Origin: Salibacteraceae bacterium | GTDB lineage: Bacteria > Bacteroidota > Bacteroidia > Flavobacteriales_G > Salibacteraceae | Direction: 5' to 3' | Assembly (NCBI GenBank): GCA_018401875.1 | Contig: JAGYJZ010000008.1 | Location: 131,090-163,144 of the forward strand | DNA: 32,055 nucleotides | Part shown: positions 31,415 through 32,055 of the stretch, piece after piece | Numbering within the stretch: position 1 is the first letter of the stretch | How the letters are laid out: every line of letters starts with the position of its first letter | Translations under genes and position numbers: made by a program | The notes under the pieces: generated by a model | What the model was told of the DNA's origin: nothing | The model's input: the letters and a program-made list of their open reading frames with translations, nothing else | Database searches by the model: none

Positions 31415-31648
31415 ATGGCTACATTAAAACTTAAAGTGAGTGACAAAATACTTGACAAAGTAATCTGGCTGCTCGGACAATTTAAAAGCGAGGATCTACA
31501 AATTGTTGAATCTGATGATTCGTTTGAAGCCAATAAACGGCATGTTCAACACGAACTAAATCGATTAGAATCGGGAGCGTCTAAATCATATTCAATTGAT
31601 CAAGGCGATGAGATATTAGAAAACTCTATTCGTCAATATGAAAATTGA
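31415..31648 (+). CDS. Small antitoxin-like protein
   Basis: A 77-residue protein starting MATLKLKVSDKILDKVIWLL, with a strand-then-helix N-terminus followed by charged helices and ending ENSIRQYEN. It resembles small Bacteroidota antitoxins paired with ParE/RelE toxins (an N-terminal dimerising part and a C-terminal toxin-wrapping part). The downstream frame overlaps its end by 11 bases in the usual toxin-antitoxin fashion but is very short. I chose the ATG at 31415 over the one at 31373 because it gives the family-like N-terminus. The assignment is moderate. Confidence 0.6.
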   Translation: MATLKLKVSDKILDKVIWLLGQFKSEDLQIVESDDSFEANKRHVQHELNRLESGASKSYSIDQGDEILENSIRQYEN

Positions 31649-31721
31649 ACTTCAAGACGCCTTTCTTCAAAAAATAAACCTGCGCAGCCTTGGCTTAACA
31701 AGCAATCAAAAAAGAAATTAG
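31638..31721 (+). pseudogene. Stunted ParE/RelE-like toxin remnant
   Basis: Frame of 27 codons starting ATG at 31638 inside the antitoxin end. The beginning MKIELQDAFLQKI looks like the first strand and helix of ParE/RelE toxins (M-K-I-x-L-x-x-x-F), but a TAG follows after 27 residues, where a ~95-residue toxin is expected. No continuation was found by eye in the next 90 bases. Most likely an inactivated toxin left beside its antitoxin; a chance ORF cannot be excluded. Confidence 0.4.
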
Positions 31722-31812
31722 AGGCCAGGTGAATGTGATTTGGTAATGACTCATTTTTCATCTAAAGAGTGCCTTGAACGTGGGTGCAAAAGATGGCGGA
31801 TATTACCCTTTT

Positions 31813-32055
31813 TTATTTTTTAATAAGTTGATAATTACTCACTAAAACCGAAGCTGAAATTTGCAGCAGTCGCTCCAATTCTCTAATCATCTCAACCGTC
31901 AATTTCTTTTTGCGATTTAAAATTTCAGATACGCGGCTTTTACCGCCTATCACTCCCACCAAATCTTTTTGACGCAAATTCAATTCTTCCATTCTGATTT
32001 TTATCGCATCGATTGGATCAGGTGCTTGGATTGGATAGTGTTCATTTTCATAGTT
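31813..32055 (-). CDS. HigA-type antitoxin/XRE regulator, 5' end cut by window edge
   Basis: The last 80 residues of an HTH protein are visible; the frame is open at base 32055 and the ATG lies outside. The order YPIQAPDPIDAIKIRMEE, LNLRQKDLVGVIGGKSRVSEIL and NRKKKLTVEMIRELERLL is characteristic of HigA-type antitoxins, in which the second segment is the helix-turn-helix. The protein ends LIKK with TAA at 31813-31815. The partner toxin HigB would be expected upstream, beyond the right edge. Confidence 0.85.
   Translation of the reverse strand, partial: NYENEHYPIQAPDPIDAIKIRMEELNLRQKDLVGVIGGKSRVSEILNRKKKLTVEMIRELERLLQISASVLVSNYQLIKK

Noticed and set aside
1..32055. CRISPR arrays, tandem repeats, IS elements, rRNA or an origin of replication
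   Set aside because: No regularly spaced repeats, transposases, terminal inverted repeats, rRNA segments or DnaA-box clusters were seen on reading through both strands.

Overview
The window looks like chromosomal DNA of a Bacteroidota bacterium, most likely Flavobacteriales or a close marine relative. The grounds are a gliding/type IX secretion (T9SS) ABC ATPase (GldA), a PorV/PorQ-family protein, a giant secreted protein with a T9SS-type C-terminal domain, two TonB receptors with carboxypeptidase-regulatory-like N-domains, bacterial GGGP synthase, DUF3127 and DUF5522 proteins, and repeated exact matches to the Bacteroidota -7 box TAnnTTTG just upstream of genes. The taxon is inferred from gene content; no rRNA is present. 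The window is mostly compact housekeeping and surface-biology DNA, with no prophage, IS element or CRISPR array.

Left part (1-9.5 kb): a 3'-truncated trigger factor gene and a tRNA-Leu(UAG) on the minus strand. A tight plus-strand operon follows: flavin reductase-like protein, DUF3127 protein with an SSB-like DDLPF tail, and short-chain fatty acid transporter. Next comes a minus-strand set (LPG-synthase-type membrane protein, family 2 glycosyltransferase, OppC/DppC-type permease). The permease frame is cut by a single in-frame TGA exactly where the family has the Arg of GTDxLGRD. ruvC starts 2 bp from the divergent membrane-protein gene, and its end overlaps the HIT protein gene, which is coupled to greA.

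Middle (8.4-18 kb): a three-gene minus-strand operon of TonB-dependent receptor (1261 aa), secreted 1501-aa T9SS cargo-like protein and PorV/PorQ-family barrel, with a recognisable promoter at 17.94 kb and a strong terminator at 8.42 kb. This is probably one cell-surface system of unknown substrate. Upstream of it lie an inverted-repeat-rich spacer and a three-gene operon ending in a LytTR response regulator. A divergent lipoprotein with a Rieske-like fold but no metal ligands follows.

Right part (20-32 kb): ahcY diverges from a 4'-phosphopantetheinyl transferase/GGGP synthase pair. A thiamine-related neighbourhood follows: a ThiE/TenI-like protein, a TonB receptor behind a TPP riboswitch, a NadR-like P-loop kinase, and a YkoF-like thiamine-binding small protein translationally coupled to urocanate hydratase. 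The window ends with DUF5522, an ACC-deaminase/D-cysteine-desulfhydrase-family enzyme, gldA, a small antitoxin-like gene with a stunted toxin-like frame, and the 3' part of a HigA antitoxin gene running off the right edge.

There is no gene-free stretch longer than 300 bases; the longest is the 240-base spacer at 17877-18116. Starts are often uncertain because Shine-Dalgarno sequences are weak here, as is usual in this phylum. Domain calls come from reading the translations by eye, not from database searches.
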